Assembly (NCBI RefSeq): GCF_001652265.1
Contig: NZ_LWBS01000450.1
Location: 143,832 to 207,831, forward strand
Length of the DNA: 64,000 nt
Direction of reading: 5' to 3'
From: Rhizobium leguminosarum
Lineage (GTDB): Bacteria; Pseudomonadota; Alphaproteobacteria; Rhizobiales; Rhizobiaceae
Under the pieces are notes generated by a model. That model saw only the letters and a list, made by a program, of their open reading frames with translations. It was not told the DNA's origin and ran no database searches. This document shows, one piece after another, positions 40,952-50,517 of this stretch. The translations under genes and the position numbers were made by a program. The first letter of the stretch is position 1. Every line of letters begins with the position of its first letter.

Positions 40952-42397
40952 CTAATTTTTCTGGAATTTCCGATGGCCTGATACTTCGGCTCCCGCCTCC
41001 GCCGGCAATTGCAGGAAGCGCAGCGACGAGACGACGCCCATCACGCCGACCACGATGAAAGCCCAGCGGAAATCGGCAAGGACGGGATTGTCGGCGCCCC
41101 TGAGAGCCGAGGCGATGTTGAGCACGGCCGCCGCCACTGCCACGCCGAGCAGCATCGATACTTGCTGCAGCATGCTCGACAGCGTCGAGGCCGAGCTTCG
41201 CTGCGCCGGGCCGATATCGGCGAAGGCGAGTGTGTTCAGCGCGGTGAATTCCATCGACCGTGAGAGACCGGCGAGAAAAAGCAGCGCATGGATGAAAAAC
41301 GGCGGCGTCGCCGGCGACAGGAAACCGCAGGCGACGATCGAAAGCGCCGCGATCAGCCCATTGACCCCAAGCACGGTGCGAAAGCCGAAGAAGCGCAGCA
41401 GCGGCGTCGTCACCGCCTTCATGCTGAAATTGCCGAGGAAATAGACGAGCAGATAGGTGCCGGCGGCAATCGAGCTCAGGCCGAAGCCGAGCTGGAAGAG
41501 GAGAGGCAGCAGGAACGGCGTCGCATTGATCGCCATCCGGCAGGCCGTGCCCGCCGACAACGTCGACATCGAGAAGGTCTGGATGCGGAAGGCCGAAAGA
41601 TCGAGCAGCGGATTATCGACGGCGAAGAAATGCTGAGTCGCCATGACCGACAGCACGATGCCCGCCGCCAGCATTGATATGATGGGCAATAGCCCGCCAT
41701 CCCATTTGACCGAGAGTTCGAGGGCGGCGAGCAGGAAGGTCAGCCCGGCGGCGCTCAGCACAAAGCCCACGAGATCCAGCCGACCGGGATTGGCCTCGCG
41801 CTGCTCCGGCACGAAACGCAGCACCAGCGCCATGCCGAGAATGCCAATCGGGATATTGATGAGGAAGTTCCAGTGCCAGCTGGCATAGGTGGTGATGAAG
41901 CCACCGAGCACCGGGCCGATCACCGGCGCCGTCAGCGCCGGCCAGGTGATCAGCGCAATCGCCTGGACGAGTTCGGATTTGCGGGCGTTCTTGAGCACGA
42001 TGATGCGCCCGACCGGCGTCATCAGCGCGCTGCCCGCCCCCTGGACGGCACGCCACAGCACGAATTCCGCAAGGCTGCCGGACAGCCCGCAAAACAGCGA
42101 GGCGCCGGTGAAGACGGCGATCGACATCAGGAAGATGCGGCGCGCGCCGAACCGATCGCCGAGCCAGCCGGACAGTGGAATGAAGGCGGCCATCGTCAGC
42201 ATGTAGACGGTGATGCCGATGCTCATCGACACCGGCTGCACGTTAAAGCTTGCCGCCATCTGCGGCAGCGAGGTGGTGACGATCGTGCCGTCGAGGATCT
42301 GCATGAAGAAGGAAACGGCAACAACCAGCGCCACGATCTTCGCCTGGCGGCCGCCCGCGGCCTCTTGCCCATTCTCGCTCGTCTCTGCCGTGGTCAT
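40952..42397 (-). CDS. DHA2-family (EmrB/QacA-type) drug exporter
   Basis: A 481-residue MFS antiporter with about 14 membrane helices. Motif A is G-W-L-G-D-R-F-G-A-R-R, and L-D-G-T-I-V-T-T-S-L-P lies in helix 1 as in EmrB/QacA. It would expel drugs or amphiphilic compounds with protons. ATG 42397 is used; the longer frame before it is not conserved in type. No HlyD-like adaptor gene is adjacent. Confidence 0.9.
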   Translation of the reverse strand: MTTAETSENGQEAAGGRQAKIVALVVAVSFFMQILDGTIVTTSLPQMAASFNVQPVSMSIGITVYMLTMAAFIPLSGWLGDRFGARRIFLMSIAVFTGASLFCGLSGSLAEFVLWRAVQGAGSALMTPVGRIIVLKNARKSELVQAIALITWPALTAPVIGPVLGGFITTYASWHWNFLINIPIGILGMALVLRFVPEQREANPGRLDLVGFVLSAAGLTFLLAALELSVKWDGGLLPIISMLAAGIVLSVMATQHFFAVDNPLLDLSAFRIQTFSMSTLSAGTACRMAINATPFLLPLLFQLGFGLSSIAAGTYLLVYFLGNFSMKAVTTPLLRFFGFRTVLGVNGLIAALSIVACGFLSPATPPFFIHALLFLAGLSRSMEFTALNTLAFADIGPAQRSSASTLSSMLQQVSMLLGVAVAAAVLNIASALRGADNPVLADFRWAFIVVGVMGVVSSLRFLQLPAEAGAEVSGHRKFQKN

Positions 42398-42580
42398 CGA
42401 TCTGCCAATAAATATTCCGGATGACGCGGCAGGGAAACAGGAAGGAAACTGATCGGAGATCTGCCGCGCGAGGGCGCGCTGACATGGAAAGCCGCGCACT
42501 GGCTGAATACGCCCGTTGCATCCGGCCGGAAAGGCTAAATCTCGCACTACGCAGGAATATTCCCGATGCGGCCCGATGCC

Positions 42581-42632
42581 TAGAGCATGATGCCGAAAAG
42601 TGTGAGCGGTTTTCGGATGACATCATGCTCTA
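42581..42632. repeat. Palindromic intergenic repeat (RPE-like)
   Basis: TAGAGCATGATG at the left and CATCATGCTCTA at the right enclose CCGAAAA/TTTTCGG inner arms, forming a 52-bp hairpin. This AGAGCATGATG palindrome type is a common rhizobial intergenic repeat. Confidence 0.75.
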
Positions 42633-42642
42633 ACTATAACGG

Positions 42643-42692
42643 AGAACAGGATTCAGATTTTAGGCCGACCCGGCCTAGAATCATCCTGTTCT
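42643..42692. repeat. Second palindromic intergenic repeat
   Basis: AGAACAGGAT at the left and ATCCTGTTCT at the right enclose TAGGCCG/CGGCCTA arms. It lies 10 bases after the first palindrome; together they form a compound element. A degenerate relative is seen near 22903-22945. Confidence 0.65.
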
Positions 42693-43077
42693 AGCCGTAT
42701 CGACCCAAAGAAAGGATTCAAGAAAAAGGCCCCACCGAAGCGAGGCCAAGCTTGAACCGCTCCGGGGAAAAACAGGAGCGGCGTGCAGTCCATACCGTGC
42801 GATCGATGTCGCAGCGAGGCCAGATGTCGCTGCATCGGTACGCTCGTCAAAGAATTTTTCGAGATCTGCCGAATAAAGATCGGCCCCAAAACTATCTGCC
42901 ATGTGGCGCGACACCTGTCGCATTGCAGCAACGATTGGCGCTTGCAATGTTTATAAAAATAGATATCACTAAACATATTGCTAAACATGATGATTGAGGA
43001 GTTCATGTGAGCATTCTCTGAAGTGGGTGAACATGCGACGCCGGCGGGGAGCCGGCCCTTGGTTCTGGGAGGAACTT

Positions 43078-44403
43078 ATGCAGAAAACATCGAAAGCCCT
43101 TTTTGGGCTGGCCACGGCATTCGTCATGTCGTCGGCATTGCCCAATCTCGCCAAAGCCGATGAACTGACGCTGTGCTGGGCCGCATGGGACCCGGCCAAT
43201 GCGCTGGTCGAGCTGTCGAAGGATTTCACAGCCAAGACCGGCACGCAGATGAAGTTCGAATTCGTTCCCTGGACGAGTTATGCCGATCGCTTCCTCAACG
43301 AGCTGAATTCCCACGGCAAGCTGTGCGATCTGATCATCGGCGACAGCCAGTGGATCGGCGGCTCGGCCGAGAATGGCCACTACGTCAAGCTCAACGACTT
43401 CTTCGACAAGGAAGGCATCAAGATGGATGACTTCGTGCCGGCGACGGTCGTCGGCTACTCGGAATGGCCGAAGAACACCCCGAACTACTGGGCGCTGCCC
43501 GCCATGGGCGACGTCGTCGGCTGGACCTACCGCAAGGACTGGTTCGAGAAGCCCGAACTGCAGAAAGAATTCAAGGAGAAATACGGCCACGATCTCGCAG
43601 CGCCGAAGACCTACGACGAGCTGAAACAGATCGCCGAATTCTTCCAGAAGCGTCAGATCGACGGCAAGACCGTCTACGGCGCCTCGATCTATACCGAGCG
43701 CGGCTCCGAAGGCATCACCATGGGTGTGACCAACGTGCTCTACGACTGGGGCTTCCAGTACGAGAACCCGAAGAAGCCCTATGACATGGAAGGTTTCGTC
43801 AACTCGGCCGATGCGGTCAAGGGCCTCGAATTCTACAAGTCGCTCTATGATTGCTGCACCCCGCCCGGCAGCTCCAACGTCTACATGGTCGAATCCGCCG
43901 ACGCCTTCAAATCCGGCCAGGTCGCCATGCAGATGAACTTCGCCTTCACCTGGCCCGGCCTCTACAAGGACGAGAAGGTCGGCGGAGAGAGGATCGGCTT
44001 CTTCCCCAATCCGGCTGAAAAGGCCCACTTCGCCCAGCTCGGCGGCCAAGGCATCTCGGTGGTCTCCTACTCCGACAAGCGCGACGCCGCCCTGCAATAC
44101 ATCAAATGGTTCTCACAGCCCGACGTACAGGCCAAGTGGTGGGAACTTGGCGGCTTTTCATGCCTGAATTCCGTCGTCAACGCGCCAGGCTTTGCCAAGA
44201 GCCAGCCTTATGCCCAGGCCTTCCTGGACTCGATGGCGATCGTCAAGGACTTCTGGGCCGAGCCGAGCTACGCCTCGCTGCTGCAGGCCATGCAGAAGCG
44301 CGTCCATAACTACGTGGTCGCCGGCAACGGCACCGCCAAGGAAGCGCTCGACGGTCTGGTGAAAGACTGGAGCGACGTCTTCAAGGACGACGGCAAGATC
44401 TGA
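43078..44403 (+). CDS. Carbohydrate ABC transporter substrate-binding protein (family 1)
   Basis: A 441-residue exported binding protein. A signal peptide occupies residues 1-28 (A-L-F-G-L-A-T-A-F-V-M-S-S-A-L, cleavage after A-K-A). The mature protein has the family 1 (MalE/UgpB-like) plan: W-A-A-W-D-P-A-N-A-L, D-L-I-I-G-D-S-Q-W-I and many aromatic residues in the cleft. ATG 43078 has GGGAGGAAC upstream. It is the first gene of a twelve-gene run. The substrate is unknown; the downstream kinases suggest a triose, ketose or polyol. Confidence 0.9.
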   Translation: MQKTSKALFGLATAFVMSSALPNLAKADELTLCWAAWDPANALVELSKDFTAKTGTQMKFEFVPWTSYADRFLNELNSHGKLCDLIIGDSQWIGGSAENGHYVKLNDFFDKEGIKMDDFVPATVVGYSEWPKNTPNYWALPAMGDVVGWTYRKDWFEKPELQKEFKEKYGHDLAAPKTYDELKQIAEFFQKRQIDGKTVYGASIYTERGSEGITMGVTNVLYDWGFQYENPKKPYDMEGFVNSADAVKGLEFYKSLYDCCTPPGSSNVYMVESADAFKSGQVAMQMNFAFTWPGLYKDEKVGGERIGFFPNPAEKAHFAQLGGQGISVVSYSDKRDAALQYIKWFSQPDVQAKWWELGGFSCLNSVVNAPGFAKSQPYAQAFLDSMAIVKDFWAEPSYASLLQAMQKRVHNYVVAGNGTAKEALDGLVKDWSDVFKDDGKI

Positions 44404-44526
44404 CGCGTGGCATCCCTGATGCGCGCCATCCTCGACAGGATGGCGGCCCGGATCGGCAGACGAGCCGGGCCGCCGGATTTCTCATGCCCCAAAAGACCCC
44501 GTACCCCAAAAATACCAGGTGAAAAC

Positions 44527-45495
44527 TTGACTATTTCCCATTCCTCCATCGTCGAGAAGGCAGCCGATGCGACTGCAAGGGCAACGCCCTCCTCGGTCGC
44601 CCGGCGCGTCCGCGGCCTCTCCGACAGGGCGATCGCCTGGCTGTTTATTGCGCCTGCCATCACCCTGCTCTTGGCGATCAATATCTTCCCACTGCTTTGG
44701 GCGGTCTATCTCTCCTTCACAAATTACCGCGCCAACCGGCCGAATGCGCCGGTCCAGGGTGTCGGCTTCGGAAATTACCAGCGCGTTCTCAACGACCCCG
44801 ACATATGGCAGGCAATGCAGACCACCGCGCATTTCGTCTTCTGGACGATCGTGCTGCAGACGGTGATCGGCTTTACGCTCGCCTATCTGATCGACCGCAA
44901 GTTTCGCGGCCATGCCTTCTGGACGACGATCATCCTGATCCCGATGATGCTGTCGCCCGCCGTCGTCGGCAATTTCTGGCGCTTTCTCTACGAGCCGCAG
45001 ATCGGCCTCTTCGCCTATGCCGTCTCGCTGGTCACAGGCATTCCGACTTCGGATATCCAGATGCTCGGCAATGTTTCTCTGGCGCCCTGGGCGATCATCA
45101 TCGTCGATACCTGGATGTGGACGCCTTATGTGATGCTGATCTGCCTTGCTGGCCTGCGCTCGATCCCCGACTATATCTATGAGGCCGCCGAAGTCGACCG
45201 TGCCTCGCCGTGGCGCCAGTTCTGGTCGATCACCGTGCCGATGGCCCTGCCCTTCATCATGCTCGCCGTGCTTTTCCGCGGCATCGAGAATTTCAAGATG
45301 TTCGACATGGTGACGCTGCTCACCGGCGGCGGGCCGGGCTCGGTTACCGAGGTCGCCTCGATCACGCTGAAACGCGCCGCCTTCGAAAGCTGGGCGACTG
45401 GCCGGGCCTCGGCCTTCGCCATCATCCTCTTCGTCGCGGTCTTCGGCCTCGCCAACATCTACGTCAAGGCATTGAACAAGGTGAAGCAACGATGA
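44527..45495 (+). CDS. ABC transporter permease (MalF/UgpA type)
   Basis: A 322-residue permease with six membrane helices. The EAA loop reads Y-E-A-A-E-V-D-R-A-S-P-W-R-Q-F-W-S-I-T-V-P. The start is probably TTG 44527, with AGGTGAA upstream; longer forms from GTG 44407 add only a low-complexity extension. A 123-base gap separates it from the binding-protein gene. It overlaps the next permease by ATGA. Confidence 0.88.
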   Translation: MTISHSSIVEKAADATARATPSSVARRVRGLSDRAIAWLFIAPAITLLLAINIFPLLWAVYLSFTNYRANRPNAPVQGVGFGNYQRVLNDPDIWQAMQTTAHFVFWTIVLQTVIGFTLAYLIDRKFRGHAFWTTIILIPMMLSPAVVGNFWRFLYEPQIGLFAYAVSLVTGIPTSDIQMLGNVSLAPWAIIIVDTWMWTPYVMLICLAGLRSIPDYIYEAAEVDRASPWRQFWSITVPMALPFIMLAVLFRGIENFKMFDMVTLLTGGGPGSVTEVASITLKRAAFESWATGRASAFAIILFVAVFGLANIYVKALNKVKQR

Positions 45496-46445
45496 GCGCC
45501 GCCAACTCAGCCCATTCGGTCGTCGAACCGAGCCTGTCCAGCAAGCGCATCGCCGGCACGATCGTCGTTCTCTATGCGCTGATCACCCTCATCCCGCTCG
45601 TCTGGATCTTCCTGACCAGCATCAAGTCGCCGCCGGATTCGATCAGCTACCCCCCGAAGATCGTCTTTTCGCCGTCGCTCGAAGGCTATTGCAACCTGTT
45701 CACCACGCGCACGCGGCAGACACCTGATTATATCGCCTCGCTGCCGGCGCCGGTCGGCACCTGTGATGAGGTGACCCGCAAGCGCAACATGGTGATCGCC
45801 GGCCCGTCGAATTTTCTGCCGCGCTTCGTCAATTCGCTGGTGATTGCCTTCGGCTCCACTTTCCTCGCGGTCTTCCTCGGAACGCTCGCCGCCTATGGTT
45901 TTTCCCGCTTCAAGATACCGCTCGCCGACGACCTGCTGTTCTTCATCCTGTCGACGCGCATGATGCCGCCGATCGCCGTCGCCATCCCGATCTATCTGAT
46001 GTATCGCGAGCTCGGCCTGTCGGACACGGCGCTCGGCATGATCCTGCTCTACACAGCCGTCAACGTCTCGCTCGCCGTTTGGCTGCTCAAGGGTTTCATC
46101 GACGAAATCCCGCGCGAATACGAGGAAGCGGCGATGATCGACGGCTATACGAGACTGCAGTCCTTCCGCAAGGTCGTGCTGCCGCAGGCAACGACCGGCA
46201 TTGCCGCGACCGCGATCTTCTGCCTGATCTTTGCCTGGAACGAATATGCCTTCGCCGCGCTTCTGACCTCGGGCGAGGCCCAGACCGCGCCGCCCTTCAT
46301 CCCGACGATCATCGGCGAAGGCGGGCAGGACTGGCCGGCCGTCGCCGCCGGCACGACGATCTTCCTGATCCCGATCCTCGTCTTCACCATTCTCTTGCGC
46401 AAGCAGCTGCTGCGCGGCATCACCTTCGGAGCCGTCCGCAAATGA
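45492..46445 (+). CDS. ABC transporter permease (MalG/UgpE type)
   Basis: A 317-residue permease with six helices and an EAA loop Y-E-E-A-A-M-I-D-G-Y-T-R-L. The first periplasmic loop is long (about residues 50-100, with two cysteines), which is unusual for MalG-type permeases. It overlaps the genes on both sides by ATGA and acts with the preceding permease. Confidence 0.9.
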   Translation: MSAANSAHSVVEPSLSSKRIAGTIVVLYALITLIPLVWIFLTSIKSPPDSISYPPKIVFSPSLEGYCNLFTTRTRQTPDYIASLPAPVGTCDEVTRKRNMVIAGPSNFLPRFVNSLVIAFGSTFLAVFLGTLAAYGFSRFKIPLADDLLFFILSTRMMPPIAVAIPIYLMYRELGLSDTALGMILLYTAVNVSLAVWLLKGFIDEIPREYEEAAMIDGYTRLQSFRKVVLPQATTGIAATAIFCLIFAWNEYAFAALLTSGEAQTAPPFIPTIIGEGGQDWPAVAAGTTIFLIPILVFTILLRKQLLRGITFGAVRK

Positions 46446-46654
46446 GCCATCTGATCGAAACATCAACCCCTGCCCGTCCGAAGCGGCCGTTCTTCCTGCG
46501 CCGCGGCCCGATGGAAACCATCGCCACCGTGCTGATCGGGCTTGGCTTCCTGATGCTGTTCCAGCCCTTCCTGCTGGTGCTCTACACCTATTCGCTGGTG
46601 ACCCTGCTCATAGGCACCGTCATGTTCATCATCGTCTCGAAATTCCCGGAGTGA
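46442..46654 (+). CDS. Small membrane protein of the ABC operon
   Basis: A 70-residue protein with a basic N-terminus (A-R-P-K-R-P-F-F-L-R-R) and two membrane helices (I-A-T-V-L-I-G-L-G-F-L-M-L and L-V-T-L-L-I-G-T-V-M-F-I-I-V). It overlaps the permease gene by ATGA and ends three bases before the first ATPase, so it is co-translated. Its place recalls the small membrane protein GlpU in the rhizobial glycerol ABC operon, although the sequence does not look like GlpU. The role could be assembly or regulation of the transporter. Confidence 0.75.
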   Translation: MSHLIETSTPARPKRPFFLRRGPMETIATVLIGLGFLMLFQPFLLVLYTYSLVTLLIGTVMFIIVSKFPE

Positions 46655-46657
46655 ACC

Positions 46658-47755
46658 ATGGCGGATATCCGGATCGAAAATCTGCGCAAGGAGTTCGGCA
46701 GCTTCGTCGCCGTCGAGGATTCGAGCTTCACCGTCCATGACGGCGAGTTCCTGGCGCTGCTCGGTCCATCAGGCTGCGGCAAGACGACGACGCTTCGCAT
46801 GATCGCCGGCCTCGAGCTGCCGAGCAGCGGCAAGATCTATCTCGACGGCGAGGACGTCACCTTCAACCGCGCCAGCGCCCGCGACATCGCCTTCGTCTTC
46901 CAACTCTTCGCGCTCTACCCGCATATGAACGTGCGCAAGAACATCGGCTTTCCGCTGCTGTCTCAGGGCATGCCCAAGGCCGAAATCCGTCAGCGCGTCG
47001 AAGAGACCGCCCGCCTGCTGCAGATCGACCATATTCTCAACCGCTCGGTCTCCGGCCTTGCCGGCGGCGACCGGCAGCGCGTCGCACTCGGCCGCGCCAT
47101 CGTCCGGCGTCCGAAATGCTTCCTGATGGACGAACCGCTCGGCACGCTTGACGCCGAGTTCCGTGAGATCATGGTCCATGAGCTGCGCGAACTACACAAC
47201 CGCATCCATGCGACCACCGTCTACGTCACCCACGACCAGCATGAGGCCATGGCGATGGCCGACAAGATCGCCGTCATGAACCATGGCATCATCGAGCAGT
47301 TCGGCACGCCGCAGGAGATCTACGCAAAGCCCGCGACCATGTATGTCGCCGATTTCATCGGCTCGCCGCCGATGAACTTCATGCGCTTCACCTCAGGTCT
47401 GAAAAGCGGCGACCGTTCCATCCTGCTCGACGGCGTCGATGTCGCCGTTCCCGAGATCCACCAGGACATGGCCGAAAGCCAACTGGCGCTCGGCGTGCGG
47501 CCGGAGCATATCCGCTTCAACGACGCCTCGGCGCTTCGCGGCGCCGTTTACGGCAGCGAATACCTCGGCACCAACCAGGTCGTGGCTGTGGAAACCCCGG
47601 GTGGCCTGATCAAGGCCCGCGTTCCCGCCAATCGCAGCTTCCAGATCGGCGAAAGGGTCGGCCTCGAATTCAACCCGGCTAAACTCGCGCTCTTCGACTG
47701 CACCTCGGGCCGCGCGGTGCCGTCCCAGCTCTATCAGGAGACCCGGCATGGCTGA
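46658..47755 (+). CDS. ABC transporter ATP-binding protein 1 (degenerate signature)
   Basis: A 365-residue UgpC/MalK-type ATPase. Walker A (G-P-S-G-C-G-K-T-T), Walker B (C-F-L-M-D-E-P-L-G-T-L-D) and the switch His (Y-V-T-H-D-Q) are intact. The signature, normally L-S-G-G-Q, reads L-A-G-G-D-R-Q-R, and the Q-loop reads F-Q-L-F in place of F-Q-Q-Y. A C-terminal TOBE-type domain follows. It overlaps the second ATPase by 8 bases. Two different ATPases in one operon suggest a heterodimer with one weak site, as in the GlpS/GlpT glycerol system. Confidence 0.92.
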   Translation: MADIRIENLRKEFGSFVAVEDSSFTVHDGEFLALLGPSGCGKTTTLRMIAGLELPSSGKIYLDGEDVTFNRASARDIAFVFQLFALYPHMNVRKNIGFPLLSQGMPKAEIRQRVEETARLLQIDHILNRSVSGLAGGDRQRVALGRAIVRRPKCFLMDEPLGTLDAEFREIMVHELRELHNRIHATTVYVTHDQHEAMAMADKIAVMNHGIIEQFGTPQEIYAKPATMYVADFIGSPPMNFMRFTSGLKSGDRSILLDGVDVAVPEIHQDMAESQLALGVRPEHIRFNDASALRGAVYGSEYLGTNQVVAVETPGGLIKARVPANRSFQIGERVGLEFNPAKLALFDCTSGRAVPSQLYQETRHG

Positions 47756-48776
47756 TGTCGTCCTCAGGAACCTCGCAAAGCGCTTCGGCGACACCCAGGC
47801 TCTGTCCGACCTCGATCTTTCGATCCGCGACGGCGAATTCGTCGTGCTGCTCGGTCCGACCGGCGCTGGCAAGACCACGACGCTGCGGCTGATCGCCGGC
47901 CTCGAAAAGCCCGATAGCGGCGGCATCGAGATCGGCGGCCGCAATGTCGCCACTGAGGCACCCGCCGAACGCGACGTCGCCTTCGTCTTCCAGCAATATT
48001 CGCTCTATCCGCATATGACGGTTTACGAGAACCTCGCCTTCCCGCTGAAGGCACCGATCCGCAAGCTGAGTGCGGCGGAGATCGACCGGCGCGTGCGCGA
48101 AGTCGCGCGCATGGTGCGGATCGACCACAAGCTGGAGAACCGCTCGACCAGACTTTCCGGCGGCGAGATGCAGCGTGTCGCGATCGGCCGGGCGCTGGTG
48201 CGCCGGCCGGCGATCTATCTGATGGACGAACCGCTGTCCTCGCTCGACGCCAAGCTACGCGCCGAACTGCGCCTGGAACTGAAGCGCATCCAGAGAGAAC
48301 TCGGCTCGACGATGCTCTATGTCACTCACGACCAGGTGGAAGCCATGACCATGGCCGACCGCATCGGCATCGTTGCCGAGGGACGGCTGATGCAGGTGGG
48401 AACGCCGCGCGAGATCTACGGCAATCCAGCCAACCTGCATGTCGCCGCCCGCCTCGGCCAACCGCACATCAACCTTCTGCCGGCGGACCTGCTGCCGGGC
48501 GGCCAGCCGCCGGCCGGCACGAAAACCGTCGGCGCGCGCACCGAACATCTTGATATCGTCGTAGGCCCGGATGCCAATGCCGAGATCGACTGGATCGAAC
48601 ATCTGGGCGACCAGAACCATCTGCACATCAGGGTCCGCGATCCCAGGCAGGCCGCGCGGGAACACAAGCTCGTCACACTTGCGGATCCATATCTGGCGAT
48701 TGCGCCGGGCGACCGGATCAGCCTGACGCTACGTGATCCGCTTTATTTCGATGCGGCTGGACAGCGCCTATCCTGA
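47748..48776 (+). CDS. ABC transporter ATP-binding protein 2
   Basis: A 342-residue ATPase with all canonical motifs: G-P-T-G-A-G-K-T-T, F-Q-Q-Y-S-L-Y-P-H, L-S-G-G-E-M-Q-R, L-M-D-E-P-L-S-S-L-D and Y-V-T-H-D-Q-V-E-A-M-T-M. A TOBE-like domain occupies the last 100 residues. It is the partner of the preceding, degenerate ATPase. Confidence 0.92.
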   Translation: MADVVLRNLAKRFGDTQALSDLDLSIRDGEFVVLLGPTGAGKTTTLRLIAGLEKPDSGGIEIGGRNVATEAPAERDVAFVFQQYSLYPHMTVYENLAFPLKAPIRKLSAAEIDRRVREVARMVRIDHKLENRSTRLSGGEMQRVAIGRALVRRPAIYLMDEPLSSLDAKLRAELRLELKRIQRELGSTMLYVTHDQVEAMTMADRIGIVAEGRLMQVGTPREIYGNPANLHVAARLGQPHINLLPADLLPGGQPPAGTKTVGARTEHLDIVVGPDANAEIDWIEHLGDQNHLHIRVRDPRQAAREHKLVTLADPYLAIAPGDRISLTLRDPLYFDAAGQRLS

Positions 48777-48829
48777 CCGGCAAACAGACTTGATGACGGC
48801 ATGAAAAACAAACAGACGGGTCTCAATCG

Positions 48830-50470
48830 ATGAAACACTTCTTCAACCGCAGGGAAAACATCGTCACCGAAGCCTTGGACGGTCTGCTTCTGACGAGTAG
48901 CAAGGGTCGTCTTGCCCGCCTCGACAGCTTTCCCGACATCAAGGTGATCCTGCGCGCGGACTGGGACAAGTCGAAGGTGGCGATCATCTCCGGCGGCGGC
49001 GCCGGTCATGAGCCCTCCCATGCCGGATTCGTCGGTAAGGGCATGCTGACGGCCGCCGTATCCGGCGAGATTTTCGCCTCGCCGAGCGTCGATGCCGTGC
49101 TGACGGCGATCCGCGCCGTCGCCGGCGAAAAGGGCGCCCTGCTGGTCGTCAAGAACTACACCGGCGACCGGCTGAATTTCGGCCTCGCCGCGGAAAAGGC
49201 GCGCACCGAGGGCTTCGACGTCGAAATGGTCATCGTCGCCGACGATATCGCCATCCCCGGCATCAACCAGCCGCGCGGCGTCGCCGGCACGCTATTCGTC
49301 CACAAGATCGCTGGTTATCATGCTGAAAGGGACGAGGACCTGAAGACGGTCGCAGCCCATGCCGCGGCTGCGGCCGGCGACATCGTCTCGCTCGGCATGT
49401 CGCTTTCCACCTGCAGCGTGCCCGGCCAGACGCATGAGGACCGTCTCGGCGAGAACGAAGGCGAACTCGGTCTCGGCATCCATGGCGAGCCCGGCGTCGA
49501 GCGCATCACGCTGCAGCCGGTCGCCGATATCGTCTCCACCATGGTGGAGCGCCTATCGCCTGCACTGCGCGAAGGGGCAAGCCACTGCCTCCTCATCAAC
49601 AATCTCGGCGCCGTGCCGCCGCTCGAAATGACCGTCATCGCCAAAACAGTGCTGTCCTCGCCGCTTGGCCGCCGCGTCCGGCTGATCATCGGCCCGGCGC
49701 CGATGATGACCGCGCTCAACATGAACGGCTTCTCGCTGTCGCTGATCCGGCTGGACGCCGTGCGTGAGGCCGCGCTAACGGCAGCGGTCGAGCCGCATGC
49801 CTGGATGCCGGCCGTCGAACGCCACGAGATCGAGGTCATCGCCGCACCGAGAACATCAGTTGGACTGAACGGCGCGCCAGTAGCCGGGGATAATCTCCGC
49901 AACCGGCGTCTGATCACGGCGCTCTGCGAGCATCTGATCTCGCAGGAAAGCGAACTCAACCGGCTGGACGGCCGCGTCGGCGATGGCGATACCGGCTCGA
50001 CGGTGGCCTCAGGCGCCCGCAGCGTGCTGGCCCGCCTCGACACGCTGCCACTCGACCGGCCGGCCGCAACGCTTGCCTCGCTCGGCGATATCCTCGGCAC
50101 CAGCATGGGCGGATCGAGCGGCGTGCTGCTGTCGATCTTCTTCACCGCCGCAGCAAAGGCGATGGCTGACAAGGCCGATATATCAGCCGCCCTTCTTGCC
50201 GGGCTCGACAGGATGACGTTCTATGGCGGAGCCGCAGTCGGCGACCGGACGATGGTCGATGCACTGTCGCCTGCCCTGCAGGCGCTTGCATCCGGCGATG
50301 TCGTCGCGGCGGCGAGGGCTGCGGCAGCCGGTGCCGAGTCGACGAAGACGATGATGAAGGCGCGCGCCGGACGCGCCTCCTATGTCGGTGAAAGGGATCT
50401 GGCGGGCGTTGCCGATCCCGGCGCCGTGGCGGTTGCCGGCGCGTTTGGCGTGGCGGCAAGCCTCGCCTGA
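48830..50470 (+). CDS. Fused dihydroxyacetone-type kinase (DAK1-DAK2)
   Basis: A 546-residue kinase with a DhaK domain (residues about 1-330) and a DhaL domain (about 350-546). G-G-G-A-G-H-E-P-S-H-A-G-F-V-G and the substrate-binding His in G-I-H-G-E-P-G are kept, as is the Mg/ATP motif D-G-D-T-G-S-T in the second domain. This is the layout of ATP-dependent DHA kinases; related kinases act on D- or L-erythrulose. ATG 48830 has a poor ribosome site. It lies 53 bases after the ABC operon and just before separate PTS-type subunits. Confidence 0.9.
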   Translation: MKHFFNRRENIVTEALDGLLLTSSKGRLARLDSFPDIKVILRADWDKSKVAIISGGGAGHEPSHAGFVGKGMLTAAVSGEIFASPSVDAVLTAIRAVAGEKGALLVVKNYTGDRLNFGLAAEKARTEGFDVEMVIVADDIAIPGINQPRGVAGTLFVHKIAGYHAERDEDLKTVAAHAAAAAGDIVSLGMSLSTCSVPGQTHEDRLGENEGELGLGIHGEPGVERITLQPVADIVSTMVERLSPALREGASHCLLINNLGAVPPLEMTVIAKTVLSSPLGRRVRLIIGPAPMMTALNMNGFSLSLIRLDAVREAALTAAVEPHAWMPAVERHEIEVIAAPRTSVGLNGAPVAGDNLRNRRLITALCEHLISQESELNRLDGRVGDGDTGSTVASGARSVLARLDTLPLDRPAATLASLGDILGTSMGGSSGVLLSIFFTAAAKAMADKADISAALLAGLDRMTFYGGAAVGDRTMVDALSPALQALASGDVVAAARAAAAGAESTKTMMKARAGRASYVGERDLAGVADPGAVAVAGAFGVAASLA

Positions 50471-50517
50471 CCGGCATGAAATTCAAAAGCCCGCGGGAGG
50501 CGCGGCGACAGGGAGGG

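Larger units (their letters stand above)
42398..43077. other. Intergenic region with repeats and the ABC operon leader
   Basis: About 680 bp with no supported gene; open frames here lack ribosome sites and family features. It holds two palindromic repeats (42581-42632 and 42643-42692). It also holds a leader hairpin at 43040-43056 (GCCGGC-GGGGA-GCCGGC), 21 bases before the binding-protein start. An AT-rich stretch at 42930-43010 is the likely promoter region. Confidence 0.55.

Noticed and set aside
42653..43006. Minus-strand frames of 88-117 codons in the gap before the ABC operon
   Set aside because: No ribosome site, no domain or signal; one overlaps a palindromic repeat.
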